DNA from: Georgenia sp. EYE_87
Lineage (GTDB): Bacteria > Actinomycetota > Actinomycetes > Actinomycetales > Actinomycetaceae
Assembly: GCF_023148685.1 (NCBI RefSeq)
Contig: NZ_JAHXNL010000001.1
Span: 496,001-560,000 of the forward strand
Direction of reading: 5' to 3'
DNA: 64,000 nt
The notes under the pieces were generated by a model. That model ran no database searches and had not been told where the DNA came from. It saw nothing but the letters and a program-made list of their open reading frames with translations. Both the position numbers and the translations under genes were made by a program. Positions 1 to 9,424 of the stretch are shown here, piece by piece (within the stretch, counting starts at the first letter, position 1; every line of letters begins with the position of its first letter).

Positions 1-1127
1 ACGACGCCGCCCAGGTCGGGGCCGTCGCCGAGGGCGCCCTGCTGGGCGCCTACCGTTTCGACCACTACAAGACCTCCGACCCCGCCCCCGTGGCGCGGAT
101 CGAGCTCGCCACCGCGGCGGCGCGGCAGAAGGAGGCCAGGGCGGCGCTGGCCCGGGCGCGGGCGGTGGCCGACGGCGTGCGCGGCGCGCGGGACCTGGTG
201 AACGCCTCCCCGCGGCACCTGTACCCGGAGTCCTTCGCGGAGGAGGCGCGGGCGGCCGCCAAGGGCACACGGGTCAAGGTCTCCGTCCTGGACGAGCAGC
301 AGCTCGCCGCCGGAGGCTACGGCGGCCTCGTCGGCGTGGGGCAGGGTTCCGCCCGGCCGCCGCGCCTCGTCAAGGTCGTCCACGCGCCCGCCCGCGCCCG
401 GGCCCACTACGCCCTCGTCGGCAAGGGCATCACCTTCGACTCCGGGGGACTCTCCCTCAAGCCCGCCAAGGGCATGGAGAACATGAAGGACGACATGGCG
501 GGCGCTGCGACCGTCCTGCACACCGTGCTCGCCGCGGCCGCCCTCGACCTGCCGGTGAAGGTCACCGGCTGGCTCGCGCTCGCGGAGAACATGCCCGGCG
601 GCGGCGCCCAGCGCCCCTCCGACGTCGTCACCATGCGCGACGGCACCACGGTGGAGGTGCTCAACACCGACGCCGAGGGCCGCCTGGTGCTCGGCGATGC
701 GCTCGTCGCGGCGCGGGAGGAGACTCCGGACGCGATCATCGACATCGCCACGCTCACCGGCGCCCAGATGGTCGCCCTCGGCAGCCGGGTCGGCGCCGTC
801 ATGGGCACCGACGCCGCGCGCGAGGAGGTTCTCGCGGCGGCCGGGGCCGCCGGCGAGCAGTTCTGGCCGATGCCGCTGCCCACCGAGCTGCGCGAGTCGC
901 TGAAGTCGCCCGTCGCGGACATCGCCAACATGGGCGACCGGTACGGCGGCATGCTCGTCGCCGGGCTGTTCCTCAAGGAGTTCGTCGGGGACGTCCCGTG
1001 GGCGCACCTGGACGTCGCGGGGCCCGCCTACAACGAGGGGAACCCGTACGGCTACACGCCCAAGGGCGGCACCGGTATGGGGCTGCGCACGCTGCTCTCC
1101 GTGCTCGAGGCGGCCGCGGAGCGCTGA
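1..1127 (+). CDS. pepA: Leucyl aminopeptidase (M17 family), 5' end missing
   Basis: Cytosolic metallo-exopeptidase that releases N-terminal amino acids. The reading frame is already open at base 3, so the gene begins upstream of the window; an in-frame GTG at 90 is internal. Visible M17 signatures are the GKGITFDSGG metal/lysine region around 420-450 and the NTDAEGRL metal-binding motif around 661-684, followed by the usual C-terminal YGGMLVAGLFLKEF and PKGGTGMGLRTL segments. In M. tuberculosis the homologue (Rv2213) also lies next to the E2 gene, which supports the call. The 248 bases between this stop and lpd contain several weak GC-rich inverted repeats but no convincing terminator. Confidence 0.93.
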   Translation, partial: DAAQVGAVAEGALLGAYRFDHYKTSDPAPVARIELATAAARQKEARAALARARAVADGVRGARDLVNASPRHLYPESFAEEARAAAKGTRVKVSVLDEQQLAAGGYGGLVGVGQGSARPPRLVKVVHAPARARAHYALVGKGITFDSGGLSLKPAKGMENMKDDMAGAATVLHTVLAAAALDLPVKVTGWLALAENMPGGGAQRPSDVVTMRDGTTVEVLNTDAEGRLVLGDALVAAREETPDAIIDIATLTGAQMVALGSRVGAVMGTDAAREEVLAAAGAAGEQFWPMPLPTELRESLKSPVADIANMGDRYGGMLVAGLFLKEFVGDVPWAHLDVAGPAYNEGNPYGYTPKGGTGMGLRTLLSVLEAAAER

Positions 1128-1375
1128 GGTGAGGCACAGGTGGCGGCACGCCGTCGCCAGGTGTCGGACGCCCGCGCTCCCCGGTGCCTCCGCGCCGCGC
1201 AGCCGGCGCAGCGGCGGCCTTCTCACCGTGCGGCCACCGGGCCGGTGTGACCGACGGCACCCGCCGGCCGCGGGGCTCGCGACCTGGGACGAATGGGCCT
1301 GGACGCGGTTTGGGTGAAACAATGGCCGCGAACCTGACCCAGCCAGGGTCATTGCGCGCGCTCAAGGAGAGGTAC

Positions 1376-2755
1376 GTGGCTGATACGCAGGAGTACGACA
1401 TCGTCATCCTGGGAGCCGGGAGCGGAGGTTACGCGGCGGCGCTGCGGGCCGCCGAGCTCGACCTGAAGGTGGCGCTCATCGAGGCCGACAAGCTCGGCGG
1501 CACCTGCCTGCACCGAGGGTGCATCCCCACGAAGGCGCTGCTGCACTCCGCCGAGGTGGCCGACACCATCCGCGAGAGCGCGGGCGTGGGCGTCAAGAGC
1601 TCGCTCGAGGGCATCGACATGGGTGGGGTGAACTCCTTCAAGGAGGGCGTCGTGAACCGCCTGTACAAGGGGCTGCAGGGCCTGGTCTCCTCCCGCAAGG
1701 TCGACCTGATCAACGGCTGGGGCAAGCTCGTCTCGCAGGACACCGTCGAGGTCGACGGCAAGCGGTACAAGGGCAAGCACGTCATCCTCGCCTCCGGCTC
1801 GTACTCGAAGTCCCTGCCGGGCCTCGAGATCGGCGGTCGGGTCCTGACGTCCGAGCAGGCGCTCGAGCTCGACTTCCTCCCCAAGAGCGCGATCGTCCTC
1901 GGCGGTGGCGTGATCGGCGTGGAGTTCGCCTCGGTGTGGAACTCCTTCGGCTCGGACGTCACCATCATCGAGGGTCTGCCCAACCTCGTCCCGAACGAGG
2001 ACGTCGCCCTCTCCAAGGGCCTCGAGCGCGCGTTCCGCAAGCGCAAGATCGCCTTCCACACCAAGACGATGTTCTCCGGTGTCGAGCAGACCGACGACGG
2101 CGTGAAGGTCACCACCCAGGACGGCAAGACGTTCGAGGCCGAGCTGCTCCTCGTGGCCGTCGGCCGCGGCCCGTCCACCGCCAACCTCGGCTACGAGGAG
2201 AACGGCATCCCGATGGAGCGCGGATTCGTCCTCACGAACGAGCGCCTCCACACCGGGGTCGGCAACGTCTACGCCGTCGGCGACATCGTGCCGGGCCTGC
2301 AGCTGGCCCACCGCGGCTTCCAGCAGGGCATCTTCGTGGCCGAGGAGATCGCTGGGCTCAACCCCGCGCCGATCGTCGAGTCCGGCATCCCGCGGGTGAC
2401 CTACTGCGAGCCGAACGTCGCCTCGGTCGGTCTCACCGAGGCCGAGGCCAAGGAGGCGTACGGCGCGGACAACGTCCAGGCGCTCGAGTACAACCTCGGC
2501 GGCAACGGCAAGTCGCAGATCCTTCAGACGGCCGGTTTCGTCAAGCTCGTGCGCGAGAAGGACGGCCCGATCGTGGGTGTCCACATGCTCGGCGCGCGCC
2601 TGGGCGAGCTCATCGGCGAGGGCCAGCTCATCGTCAACTGGGAGGCCTACCCCGAGGACGTCGCCGCCCTCATCCACGCCCACCCGACGCAGGACGAGGC
2701 ACTGGGCGAGGCCGCCCTCGCCCTGGCCGGCAAGCCGCTGCACGCGCACAACTGA
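1376..2755 (+). CDS. lpdA: Dihydrolipoyl dehydrogenase (E3)
   Basis: FAD flavoprotein that reoxidises dihydrolipoamide on E2 subunits of 2-oxoacid dehydrogenases, passing electrons to NAD+. The N-terminal FAD loop is GAGSGG (residues 13-18), the redox-active disulfide is Cys44-Cys49 in GGTCLHRGCIPTK, a second dinucleotide-binding GGGVIGVEFAS lies mid-protein, and the C-terminal catalytic His436/Glu441 pair is in HAHPTQDE. Length 459 aa is normal. I chose GTG 1376 because AAGGAG lies about 8 nt upstream and the protein then starts just before the FAD fold; an in-frame ATG at 1322 is possible. The E2 gene follows after 24 nt, so the two are probably cotranscribed. Confidence 0.95.
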   Translation: MADTQEYDIVILGAGSGGYAAALRAAELDLKVALIEADKLGGTCLHRGCIPTKALLHSAEVADTIRESAGVGVKSSLEGIDMGGVNSFKEGVVNRLYKGLQGLVSSRKVDLINGWGKLVSQDTVEVDGKRYKGKHVILASGSYSKSLPGLEIGGRVLTSEQALELDFLPKSAIVLGGGVIGVEFASVWNSFGSDVTIIEGLPNLVPNEDVALSKGLERAFRKRKIAFHTKTMFSGVEQTDDGVKVTTQDGKTFEAELLLVAVGRGPSTANLGYEENGIPMERGFVLTNERLHTGVGNVYAVGDIVPGLQLAHRGFQQGIFVAEEIAGLNPAPIVESGIPRVTYCEPNVASVGLTEAEAKEAYGADNVQALEYNLGGNGKSQILQTAGFVKLVREKDGPIVGVHMLGARLGELIGEGQLIVNWEAYPEDVAALIHAHPTQDEALGEAALALAGKPLHAHN

Positions 2756-2779
2756 CCCGATCGAAGGAGATTTCAGGAC

Positions 2780-4633
2780 ATGTCTGAGTCCGTGAAGATG
2801 CCCGCGCTGGGCGAGTCCGTCACCGAGGGCACCGTCACGCGGTGGCTCAAGGCGGTCGGGGACACGGTCGAGGTCGACGAGCCGCTGCTCGAGGTCTCTA
2901 CCGACAAGGTCGACACCGAGGTCCCCTCCCCGATCGCGGGAACCGTCGAGAAGATCCTCGTCGAGGAGGACGAGACCGTCGAGGTCGGGACCGAGCTCGT
3001 CGTGATCGGCGACGGCTCCGGCTCCGGCGGCGGCGAGTCTGCCCCCGAGGAGACCGGGACGAGCGGCGAGCCCGACACCGCCCCTGCTGCGGGCGAGCAG
3101 CCCGCCGCCGAGGAGGTCGAGGCGGCGCAGCCTGCCGCCGAGGAGGCCAAGCCGGCCGAGCAGGCGAAGGAGGAGGCCACCGCGTCCGCCCCCTCGGGCG
3201 GCGGCGAGGCGTCCGGCGAGGCCGTCAAGATGCCCGCGCTCGGCGAGTCCGTCACCGAGGGCACCGTCACCCGCTGGCTCAAGGCCGAGGGTGACACGGT
3301 CGAGGTCGACGAGCCACTGCTCGAGGTCTCCACGGACAAGGTGGACACCGAGGTGCCCTCCCCCGTCGCCGGGACGGTCGTCAAGATCCTCGTGCAGGAG
3401 GACGAGACGGTCGAGGTCGGCACCGACCTCGCGATCGTCGGCGCGGCCGGCGCTGCGGCCCCGAAGGCCGAGGCCCCCGAGGAGAAGGCCGAGGAGCCGA
3501 AGGCCGAGGAGCCGAAGGCCGAGGAGCCGAAGGCCGAGGAGCCGAAGGCTGAGGCCCCCAAGGAGGAGCCGAAGGCCGAGGAGCCCGAGGCTGAGGCCCC
3601 CAAGGAGGAGCTCAAGGCCGAGGAGCCCAGGCCCGCGGCGCAGGAGGCTCCCAAGCCCGAGACCCGCCGCGAGGCGCCCCGGGCCGCGGCCGCCGCCGGC
3701 ACCGCGTACATCACCCCGCTCGTGCGCAAGCTCGCCGGGGACCTGGGCGTCGACCTCGGAACGGTCGAGGGCACCGGCGTCGGTGGCCGGATCCGCAAGC
3801 AGGACGTCGAGGCCGCGGCCGAGAAGGCCGCCGCCGAGAAGGCTGCGGCCGCCGCCCCGGCCGCAGCCGCGCCGGCCGCGCCCGCAAGGGCCGCGGCTCC
3901 GGCCGAGGTGTCCCCGCTGCGCGGGACCACCGAGAAGATGTCGCGCCTGCGCAAGGTCATCTCCAAGCGCATGCGCGAGTCGCTGGACACCTCCGCCCAG
4001 CTCACCTCCGTCATGGAGGTCGACGTCACCCGCATCGCGAACCTTCGGGCCCGCGCCAAGTCCGCGTTCCAGGCGGCCGAGGGCACGAAGCTGACGTTCC
4101 TGCCGTTCTTCGTCAAGGCGGCGACGGAGGCGCTCAAGTCGCACCCGAAGCTGAACGCCACGATCGACGGCGAGCAGGTCATCTACCACGGCGCCGAGCA
4201 CATCGGCATCGCGGTCGACACCCCGCGTGGCCTGCTGGTCCCGGTCATCAAGGACGCCGGCGACCTGACCATCGGCGGCATCGCCAAGCGGATCAACGAC
4301 CTGGCTGCCCGCACCCGCGACAGCAAGGTCACGCCGGACGAGCTCTCGGGCTCGACGTTCACGATCACCAACACCGGCTCGGCCGGCCTGCTGATCGACA
4401 CGCCGATCATCAACCAGCCCGAGGTCGCCATCCTCGGTGTGGGCACGATCGTCAAGCGACCCGCAGTGGTCAAGGACGCCGAGGGCAACGACACGATCGG
4501 CATCCGCTCGATCATCTACCTGTCGCTGACCTACGACCACCGTCTGGTCGACGGCGCCGACGCCGGCCGCTTCCTCTCGGCCGTCAAGGCGCGCCTCGAG
4601 GAGGGCGCCTTCGACGCCGAGGTCGGTCTGTGA
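2780..4633 (+). CDS. sucB: Dihydrolipoamide acyltransferase (E2) with two lipoyl domains
   Basis: Core E2 subunit of a 2-oxoacid dehydrogenase complex. Domain order over 617 aa: lipoyl domain 1 (Lys43 in DKVDTE), an Ala/Glu/Pro linker, lipoyl domain 2 (Lys187, same motif), a second linker with repeated EEPKA units (about residues 230-290), a peripheral-subunit-binding domain (about 310-343), an Ala-rich linker, and the catalytic acyltransferase domain with His587 and Asp591 in DHRLVDG. It is usually annotated sucB, but in actinobacteria the homologue (M. tuberculosis DlaT) is the pyruvate dehydrogenase E2. The presence of aceE in this window and an adjacent lpd favours that role. RBS GAAGGAG lies upstream; the gene ends just before a strong hairpin. 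Confidence 0.93.
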   Translation: MSESVKMPALGESVTEGTVTRWLKAVGDTVEVDEPLLEVSTDKVDTEVPSPIAGTVEKILVEEDETVEVGTELVVIGDGSGSGGGESAPEETGTSGEPDTAPAAGEQPAAEEVEAAQPAAEEAKPAEQAKEEATASAPSGGGEASGEAVKMPALGESVTEGTVTRWLKAEGDTVEVDEPLLEVSTDKVDTEVPSPVAGTVVKILVQEDETVEVGTDLAIVGAAGAAAPKAEAPEEKAEEPKAEEPKAEEPKAEEPKAEAPKEEPKAEEPEAEAPKEELKAEEPRPAAQEAPKPETRREAPRAAAAAGTAYITPLVRKLAGDLGVDLGTVEGTGVGGRIRKQDVEAAAEKAAAEKAAAAAPAAAAPAAPARAAAPAEVSPLRGTTEKMSRLRKVISKRMRESLDTSAQLTSVMEVDVTRIANLRARAKSAFQAAEGTKLTFLPFFVKAATEALKSHPKLNATIDGEQVIYHGAEHIGIAVDTPRGLLVPVIKDAGDLTIGGIAKRINDLAARTRDSKVTPDELSGSTFTITNTGSAGLLIDTPIINQPEVAILGVGTIVKRPAVVKDAEGNDTIGIRSIIYLSLTYDHRLVDGADAGRFLSAVKARLEEGAFDAEVGL

Positions 4634-4651
4634 CGCGCTGACGCGTCGACG

Positions 4652-4687
4652 ACGGGGCCCCGCACCGGTACCGGTGCGGGGCCCCGT
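4652..4687. terminator. Perfect 36-nt palindrome after the lpd-E2 operon
   Basis: Bases 4652-4687 are a perfect inverted repeat centred on GGTACC (arms ACGGGGCCCCGCACCGGT and its complement). It starts 18 nt after the E2 stop codon. There is no U-tract, which is common for terminators in GC-rich actinobacteria. The next gene begins 33 nt later with its own -10 box. Confidence 0.75.
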
Positions 4688-4709
4688 GGCGTCCCGCCCC
4701 GACCGCGGT

Positions 4710-4715
4710 TAACGT
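4710..4715 (+). promoter_or_regulatory. -10 box of a leaderless promoter
   Basis: TAACGT ends 5 nt before the ATG at 4721, and no Shine-Dalgarno is present. The predicted transcription start falls at or next to the start codon. Confidence 0.5.
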
Positions 4716-4720
4716 TGCGC

Positions 4721-5689
4721 ATGGCCACCGCCGCGGTGCACACCGCTCCTGAGGCACCGCACGCCACGACGCGCACCGTGCTCGTCGCCGGCTCCTCCGG
4801 CTTCCTGGGGCACCACCTCCTCAGGCACCTCCGACGCCGTGGCGACCGTGTCCGCCGGCTGGTCCGGCGGGAGCCGCGCGGCCCGGAGGAGGTGCGCTGG
4901 GACCCAGCCGGGGGCTCTCTCGAGCCGACCGCCCTCGAGGGCGTGGACGTCGTCGTCAACCTCGGCGGGGCGTCCCTCGGTCGGCTGCCGTGGACGCCCG
5001 CCTACAAGGAAGAGATTCTCTGCTCCCGCGTCGACGGCGCCCGCGTGCTCGCCGAGTCGGCCGCCCTGGCGGTGACCCGCCACGGTCGGCGGGTGCGCTT
5101 CCTGCAGGCCAGCGGCACGGACTTCTACGGCGACCGCGGGGAACAGGTCCTCACCGAGGCCAGCGGGCCCGGCGCAGGGTTCCTCGCCGAGGTCTGCCAG
5201 CAGTGGGAGGCGGCGACCACGCCGGCGGCCGACGCCGGGGCGGACGTCGTCCTCCTGCGGACCTCCCCCGCCCTTGCCCCCTCCGGCGGGGCGATAGCGC
5301 CCCTGACCACGCTCATCCGCCTGGGGCTCGGCGGCCCGATCGCCGGCGGTCGCCACTGGTTCCCGTGGATCACCCTCGCCGACCATGTGCGTGCCCAGCT
5401 GCACCTCATGGACTCGGCGCTCGCCGGCCCCGTCAATCTCACGGCGCCGGGCGCCGCCAGGCAGGGCGAGCTGGTCGACGCCCTGGCCTCGGCGATGCAC
5501 CGGCCCGCGGTTGTGCACGCCCCCCGCTGGGCGCTCGCCCTCGCCGGCCGGGACTTCGCCGACTTCCTCGCCTCCTCCCGCCGGGTGGAGCCACGCGCGC
5601 TGCTCGACGACGGCTTCACCTTCAGCCACCCGGACCTCGCCGCGGCGGCTCCCTGGGTGGCCGACCGCCGTCGCGAGGCGCGCCGCTGA
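4721..5689 (+). CDS. TIGR01777 family sugar-nucleotide epimerase-like protein
   Basis: Extended short-chain dehydrogenase/reductase of the YfcH/TIGR01777 group; substrate unknown. The N-terminal NAD(P)-binding GSSGFLGHHLLRHL motif lies near residues 22-35. The family's GGASLGRLPWTPAYKEEI and FLQASGTDFYGDRG segments are present, as is the late PWITLADHV region. The 322-aa length fits the family. The ATG at 4721 is preceded by a -10 box rather than an RBS. Its position next to the E2 and lipB/lipA genes matches Rv2216 in M. tuberculosis, but no direct role in lipoylation is shown. The end of the gene faces the convergent kinase-like gene. Confidence 0.85.
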   Translation: MATAAVHTAPEAPHATTRTVLVAGSSGFLGHHLLRHLRRRGDRVRRLVRREPRGPEEVRWDPAGGSLEPTALEGVDVVVNLGGASLGRLPWTPAYKEEILCSRVDGARVLAESAALAVTRHGRRVRFLQASGTDFYGDRGEQVLTEASGPGAGFLAEVCQQWEAATTPAADAGADVVLLRTSPALAPSGGAIAPLTTLIRLGLGGPIAGGRHWFPWITLADHVRAQLHLMDSALAGPVNLTAPGAARQGELVDALASAMHRPAVVHAPRWALALAGRDFADFLASSRRVEPRALLDDGFTFSHPDLAAAAPWVADRRREARR

Positions 5690-5797
5690 CCCCACCTGAA
5701 CGGGGCGGCGCCCGGCGTCGCGGATCGGCGTGGACCGGCCCGGGGCCCGGTTCGGCGGGGCGGATCCGGGCCGGGGCCGGGCGGCCTGCCGTGTCCC

Positions 5798-7129
5798 TCA
5801 GCCCTGCGCGGGCGGGCAGCCTGCCGTCTCCTCGAGCCGCCATGGCGCGGGACCCGCGAGCACCAGCCGGACGCATCGCGGGTCCCGGGCGGCCACCGGC
5901 AGACCGACAGCCTGCGCCCCGCCGGCGGGCATCAGGCGGTACTCCCCCTGCCGCAGCACCACGTCCACGACGGCGCCCGGTCCTGTCCCCCCTGTCGCCT
6001 CCACGAGGACGACGTCCTCGACGGTGGTGCGCAGGTCCTCCGGCCGCAGCCCCGCCGACCGCAGCTGCTCCACCAGCGCCTCGTCCTCGCGGGCGGCGGG
6101 CGAGCCCGGCACCGTCAGCCGCGCGAGCGCCTCGGTCTCGCCCCGCCGCAACGCCTCGTCGCGCGCGCCGACGAGCCCGCGCACGACGGTGGAGGCCTCC
6201 GCCGGTCGCAGAGACGCCGGGGATGCGGGCGTGCCGCCGGTGACGGCCAGCGTGACCCCCACGCCCAGCGCGGCGAGGGCGAGCGCGCCACGAGCACCCG
6301 GCACACGGCGGGAGCGGCGGTGCCGGCCACGCGGGCGGCGGGGCGGGGCGAGCTCGGTGGCGGCCTGCCCGGACCGCAGCCGGGCCTGGGCGAGGTCGGC
6401 TCCGGAGGGCAGCTCGATCTCGCCGGGAGGTGACAGGGACACCGCTGACCGGGCGAGGTCCCGGGCGGCCGGGCGCAGGTCGGGGTCCGGCGAGAGTGCC
6501 GCGGCGAGGACCTCTGCGGCGCGTGTCTCACCGGACGCCCACCCCACCACGCGCGCGAGCGCCCAGACGTCGGCGGCGGTGCTCGCCGGTGCACCGCGAC
6601 GACGCTCCGGCGCGACGAAGCCCGGCGTGCCGCGCTCGTGCGCGACGTCGGCGGCGAGGTCCACCAGTACGGGCACGCCCGCGGCGGTCAGCACGACGTT
6701 CGTCGGGGCGACGTCCCCGTGGACGACCCCGTGGTCGTGCAGGTGCGCGAGCGCGGCGGCCAGCGCCCCCAGGAGCGTCGCCGCCGCCCCCGGCCCCAGG
6801 TCGCCGCGGGCGCTCCGTACCGTCGCCAGCGTCGGCCCCTCGACGATCTCGGAGACGAGCGCGCACCTGCCCGGGTCGACGCCCACGACGTCCAGCACCT
6901 TCGGCAGGTGCGGGTGCGCCGTCGAGCGCAGGGCGCCGAGGCGCCGCAGCGTCGCGGTCCCGCGCTCACCGGGCGGCAGGCGCACGAAGGCGACCGCGAC
7001 CGGTCGGCCGGCAAGGTCTCGCGCGCCCCACACTGCCCCGCCGGCCCCGAAGCCCACCGGCGCCTCGAGCAGGTACCCGGGCACCGCCGGAACCTCGGCG
7101 GGACGGGACCGGCTGCGCAGGACGGGCAT
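5798..7129 (-). CDS. Membrane-anchored serine/threonine protein kinase-like protein, probable pseudokinase
   Basis: N-terminal eukaryotic-type kinase fold (about residues 15-260), an Arg-rich juxtamembrane stretch, one transmembrane helix (ALALAALGVGVTLAV) and an extracytoplasmic C-terminal domain of about 150 aa. The beta-3 lysine is missing (PVAVAFVRL where VALK is expected). HRD is changed to HGDVAPTN, which retains the catalytic Asp and Asn, and DFG is changed to DLA. These changes suggest weak or absent phosphotransfer; it may be a signal-binding scaffold. The start is either 7129 (MPVLRSR) or an ATG four codons upstream at 7141. It is convergent with the epimerase gene and divergent from lipB. 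Confidence 0.8.
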   Translation of the reverse strand: MPVLRSRSRPAEVPAVPGYLLEAPVGFGAGGAVWGARDLAGRPVAVAFVRLPPGERGTATLRRLGALRSTAHPHLPKVLDVVGVDPGRCALVSEIVEGPTLATVRSARGDLGPGAAATLLGALAAALAHLHDHGVVHGDVAPTNVVLTAAGVPVLVDLAADVAHERGTPGFVAPERRRGAPASTAADVWALARVVGWASGETRAAEVLAAALSPDPDLRPAARDLARSAVSLSPPGEIELPSGADLAQARLRSGQAATELAPPRRPRGRHRRSRRVPGARGALALAALGVGVTLAVTGGTPASPASLRPAEASTVVRGLVGARDEALRRGETEALARLTVPGSPAAREDEALVEQLRSAGLRPEDLRTTVEDVVLVEATGGTGPGAVVDVVLRQGEYRLMPAGGAQAVGLPVAARDPRCVRLVLAGPAPWRLEETAGCPPAQG

Positions 7130-7214
7130 GGCCCGACCCAAGCACGGCTCCGGGCCGCCCGCCCACGTCCTCCACAGGCCCGGGCCGGGAGACCTGCCTG
7201 TGGAGGGCGCGGAC

Positions 7215-7220
7215 TAGGAT
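7215..7220 (+). promoter_or_regulatory. -10 box of the lipB leaderless promoter
   Basis: TAGGAT lies 6 nt before the GTG start of lipB at 7227 and no ribosome binding site is visible. Confidence 0.5.
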
Positions 7221-7226
7221 CGACGC

Positions 7227-7895
7227 GTGCACGTCGAACGCGTCAGCCTCGGTACCGAGCTGGTGGACTACCGCTGGGCGTGGGAGGTCCAGCGCCGCGT
7301 CCACGCCCAGGTCGTCGCCGGTGAGCGCCCGGACACCGTGCTGCTGCTCGAACACGCCGACGTCTACACCGCCGGCAGGCGTACCGGCCGGGGCGAACGC
7401 CCCACCGACGGCACCGAGATCGTCGACGTCGACCGCGGCGGCCGCATCACCTGGCACGGTCCCGGTCAGCTCGTGGCCTACCCCATCGTGCGCCTCGCGG
7501 AGCCCGTCGACGTCGTCGTCTACGTGCGCGCCCTGGAGGAGGCGGTCATCGACGTCGCGGCGCACCACGGTGTCGCCACCGCGCGCGTCGCCGGCCGCTC
7601 CGGGGTCTGGGTGCTCGCCGACGACCGTGGCCGGGACCGCAAGCTCTGCGCCGTGGGCGTGCGGGTCGCACGCGGGGTGACCATGCACGGCCTCGCCCTG
7701 AACGCCGATCCGGACCTGTCGGCCTACGACCGGATCGTGCCCTGCGGTATCGAGGACGCCGACGTGACGTCCCTCACGGCCGAGACCGGCCGGACCGTCA
7801 CGCCGCTGGACGTCGTCGACGACCTCGAGCACGAGCTCGTCCGTGCGCTCACTCCGCTCACCGTCGGCGCCCCCGCCCTTGCCGCCCGCTCCTGA
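7227..7895 (+). CDS. lipB: Octanoyl-[acyl-carrier-protein]:protein N-octanoyltransferase
   Basis: Transfers octanoyl groups from acyl carrier protein to the lipoyl-domain lysines of E2 and GcvH, the first step of endogenous lipoylation. The signature [16 protein letters not shown] is at residues 71-86. The catalytic pair is Lys139 (in [10 protein letters not shown]) and Cys173 (in IVPCGIED). The 222-aa length is normal. GTG start with an immediately upstream -10 box, so the mRNA is probably leaderless. lipA follows on the same strand after about 110 nt with its own promoter. Confidence 0.95.
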   Translation: MHVERVSLGTELVDYRWAWEVQRRVHAQVVAGERPDTVLLLEHADVYTAGRRTGRGERPTDGTEIVDVDRGGRITWHGPGQLVAYPIVRLAEPVDVVVYVRALEEAVIDVAAHHGVATARVAGRSGVWVLADDRGRDRKLCAVGVRVARGVTMHGLALNADPDLSAYDRIVPCGIEDADVTSLTAETGRTVTPLDVVDDLEHELVRALTPLTVGAPALAARS

Positions 7896-7961
7896 GCCGC
7901 CGACCGCGGCGGTTCGGCCCGACCACTGGTGCCACGCCCGGCCCCCGAAGGCCCGGCCACG

Positions 7962-7967
7962 TACTAT
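7962..7967 (+). promoter_or_regulatory. -10 box upstream of lipA
   Basis: TACTAT sits 40 nt before the chosen lipA start. Transcription from about 7974 would give a short 5' leader containing the GAGAAGGA ribosome binding site. This is one reason to place the lipA start at 8007 rather than at earlier in-frame codons. Confidence 0.5.
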
Positions 7968-8006
7968 CGAACGCACATCATTCACGAGAAGGACGGGGTT
8001 CCCACC

Positions 8007-9005
8007 GTGACGATCGCCCCCGAGGGCCGACGGATGCTCCGCGTCGAGGCGCGCAACGCCGAGACGCCCATCGAGCGCAAGCCCGAGTGGATCAAGACCA
8101 AGGCCGTCATGGGCCCGGAGTACCGCGAGCTCAAGCAACTGGTGCACGGTGGCGGCCTGCACACGGTCTGCGAGGAGGCGGGCTGCCCCAACATCTTCGA
8201 GTGCTGGGAGGACCGGGAGGCCACCTTCCTCATCGGAGGATCGGAGTGCACCCGCCGCTGCGACTTCTGCCAGATCGACACGGGCAAGCCCTCCGCGCTC
8301 GACCGTTCGGAGCCGCTCAAGGTGGCCCGGTCCGTCCAGCAGATGGGGCTGAAGTACTCCACGATCACCGGCGTCGCCCGCGACGACCTGGAGGACGGCG
8401 GCTCCTGGCTGTACGCCGAGACGGTCCGCCAGATCCACGCGCTCAACCCGGGCACCGGCGTCGAGCTCCTCATCCCCGACTTCGACGCCAAGCCCGACCA
8501 GCTCGCGGAGGTCTTCTCCTCCCGGCCCGAGGTCCTGGCCCACAACCTCGAGACCGTGCCGCGGATCTTCGGCCGCATCCGTCCGGGCTTCCGCTACGAG
8601 CGCTCCCTGCGGGTGATCACCGCGGCCGCCCAGGACGGGTTCGTCACGAAGTCCAACCTCATGCTCGGCATGGGAGAGACCTTCGACGAGGTGGTCGACG
8701 CCATGCAGCAGCTCCGCGACGCCGGCACGGACCTGCTCACCATCAACCAGTACCTGCGCCCGTCCGTGCGGCACCACCCGGTGGAGCGCTGGGTCAAGCC
8801 GGAGGAGTTCGTCGAGCTCTCCGAGATCGCCGAGGAGATCGGCTTCCTCGGGGTCATGGCCGGCCCCATGGTCCGGTCCAGCTACCGCGCCGGCCGCCTG
8901 TGGGGCCGCGCCATGACCAAGAAGGGCCTGGAGGTGCCGCCCGCGCTGGCGCACCTGACCGAGCCGACGACGTCCCGCCAGGAGGCGGCCGCGCTGGTCC
9001 GCTGA
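8007..9005 (+). CDS. lipA: Lipoyl synthase
   Basis: Radical-SAM enzyme that inserts two sulfurs into octanoyl-E2. The auxiliary cluster cysteines are Cys55, Cys60 and Cys66 ([12 protein letters not shown]). The radical-SAM CxxxCxxC cysteines are Cys81, Cys85 and Cys88 (CTRRCDFC). The conserved C-terminal RSSY serine motif is at about residues 290-293. Start GTG 8007 gives [14 protein letters not shown]..., the typical actinobacterial N-terminus, with an RBS and a -10 box upstream; upstream in-frame codons cross the promoter. 332 aa. Works directly after LipB on the E2 encoded 3 kb upstream. Confidence 0.96.
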   Translation: MTIAPEGRRMLRVEARNAETPIERKPEWIKTKAVMGPEYRELKQLVHGGGLHTVCEEAGCPNIFECWEDREATFLIGGSECTRRCDFCQIDTGKPSALDRSEPLKVARSVQQMGLKYSTITGVARDDLEDGGSWLYAETVRQIHALNPGTGVELLIPDFDAKPDQLAEVFSSRPEVLAHNLETVPRIFGRIRPGFRYERSLRVITAAAQDGFVTKSNLMLGMGETFDEVVDAMQQLRDAGTDLLTINQYLRPSVRHHPVERWVKPEEFVELSEIAEEIGFLGVMAGPMVRSSYRAGRLWGRAMTKKGLEVPPALAHLTEPTTSRQEAAALVR

Positions 9006-9405
9006 GGTGCCCGGCAGCTCGGCGCGCTGCGCCACTGCGGGCGCTTCCTGCGCTGCTGGGACGCACGTTCCTGGCCATCGGCCTCGTCGCCAGGCTGCCG
9101 TCCCGCTGGGCCGGCCGCGGCGGTCAGCGACGCCCGCTGCTGCTCCTCGCGCCGTCAACGCCGCGGCCCCGCTGGCCGGGTCGCTGGCCGACGGGCGGGG
9201 CGTCTGGGCGGGGCGCCTGGGCGGGATTTCGTCGTGGCGGCCGCCGCCGGACTCGGCTCGCCGTCGTCGCCATCCTGTCCCGCCGACCACGCACCGTCTC
9301 GACCAGGTACGACGACGGTCTCCGGAAGGCGCTCTGACGAGGGCGCCGGCCCGCCCCTGCCCGACCGGGCACGAGCCCGCGGGTCGGTCCACGGTGTCCG
9401 CGCGG
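9006..9405 (+). pseudogene. 400-nt gap with a possible degenerate MFS-transporter fragment
   Basis: There is no intact gene between lipA and the DUF4191 gene. One frame around 9035-9110 reads LRALPALLGRTFLAIGLVARLPS, which resembles the first transmembrane segment of major-facilitator transporters. A different frame slightly downstream reads NAAAPLAGSLADGRGV, reminiscent of the MFS loop after helix 2. Neither extends far, so this could be a frameshifted, deleted remnant, or chance resemblance in GC-rich DNA. A -10 box for the next gene closes the interval. Confidence 0.25.
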
Positions 9406-9424
9406 GCCGGTATCCTTGGCGATC

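Noticed and set aside
3480-3640. Tandem repeat of GAGGAGCCGAAGGCC-like units
   Set aside because: It encodes the flexible EEPKA linker between E2 domains, a normal feature, and not a mobile or regulatory repeat.
1349-4540. A 1063-codon open frame on the minus strand across lpd and E2
   Set aside because: It is the shadow of two well-identified plus-strand genes; GC-rich codon use leaves few stops on the opposite strand. Its product is Leu/Gly/Arg repeats without domains. The same applies to other long antisense frames.
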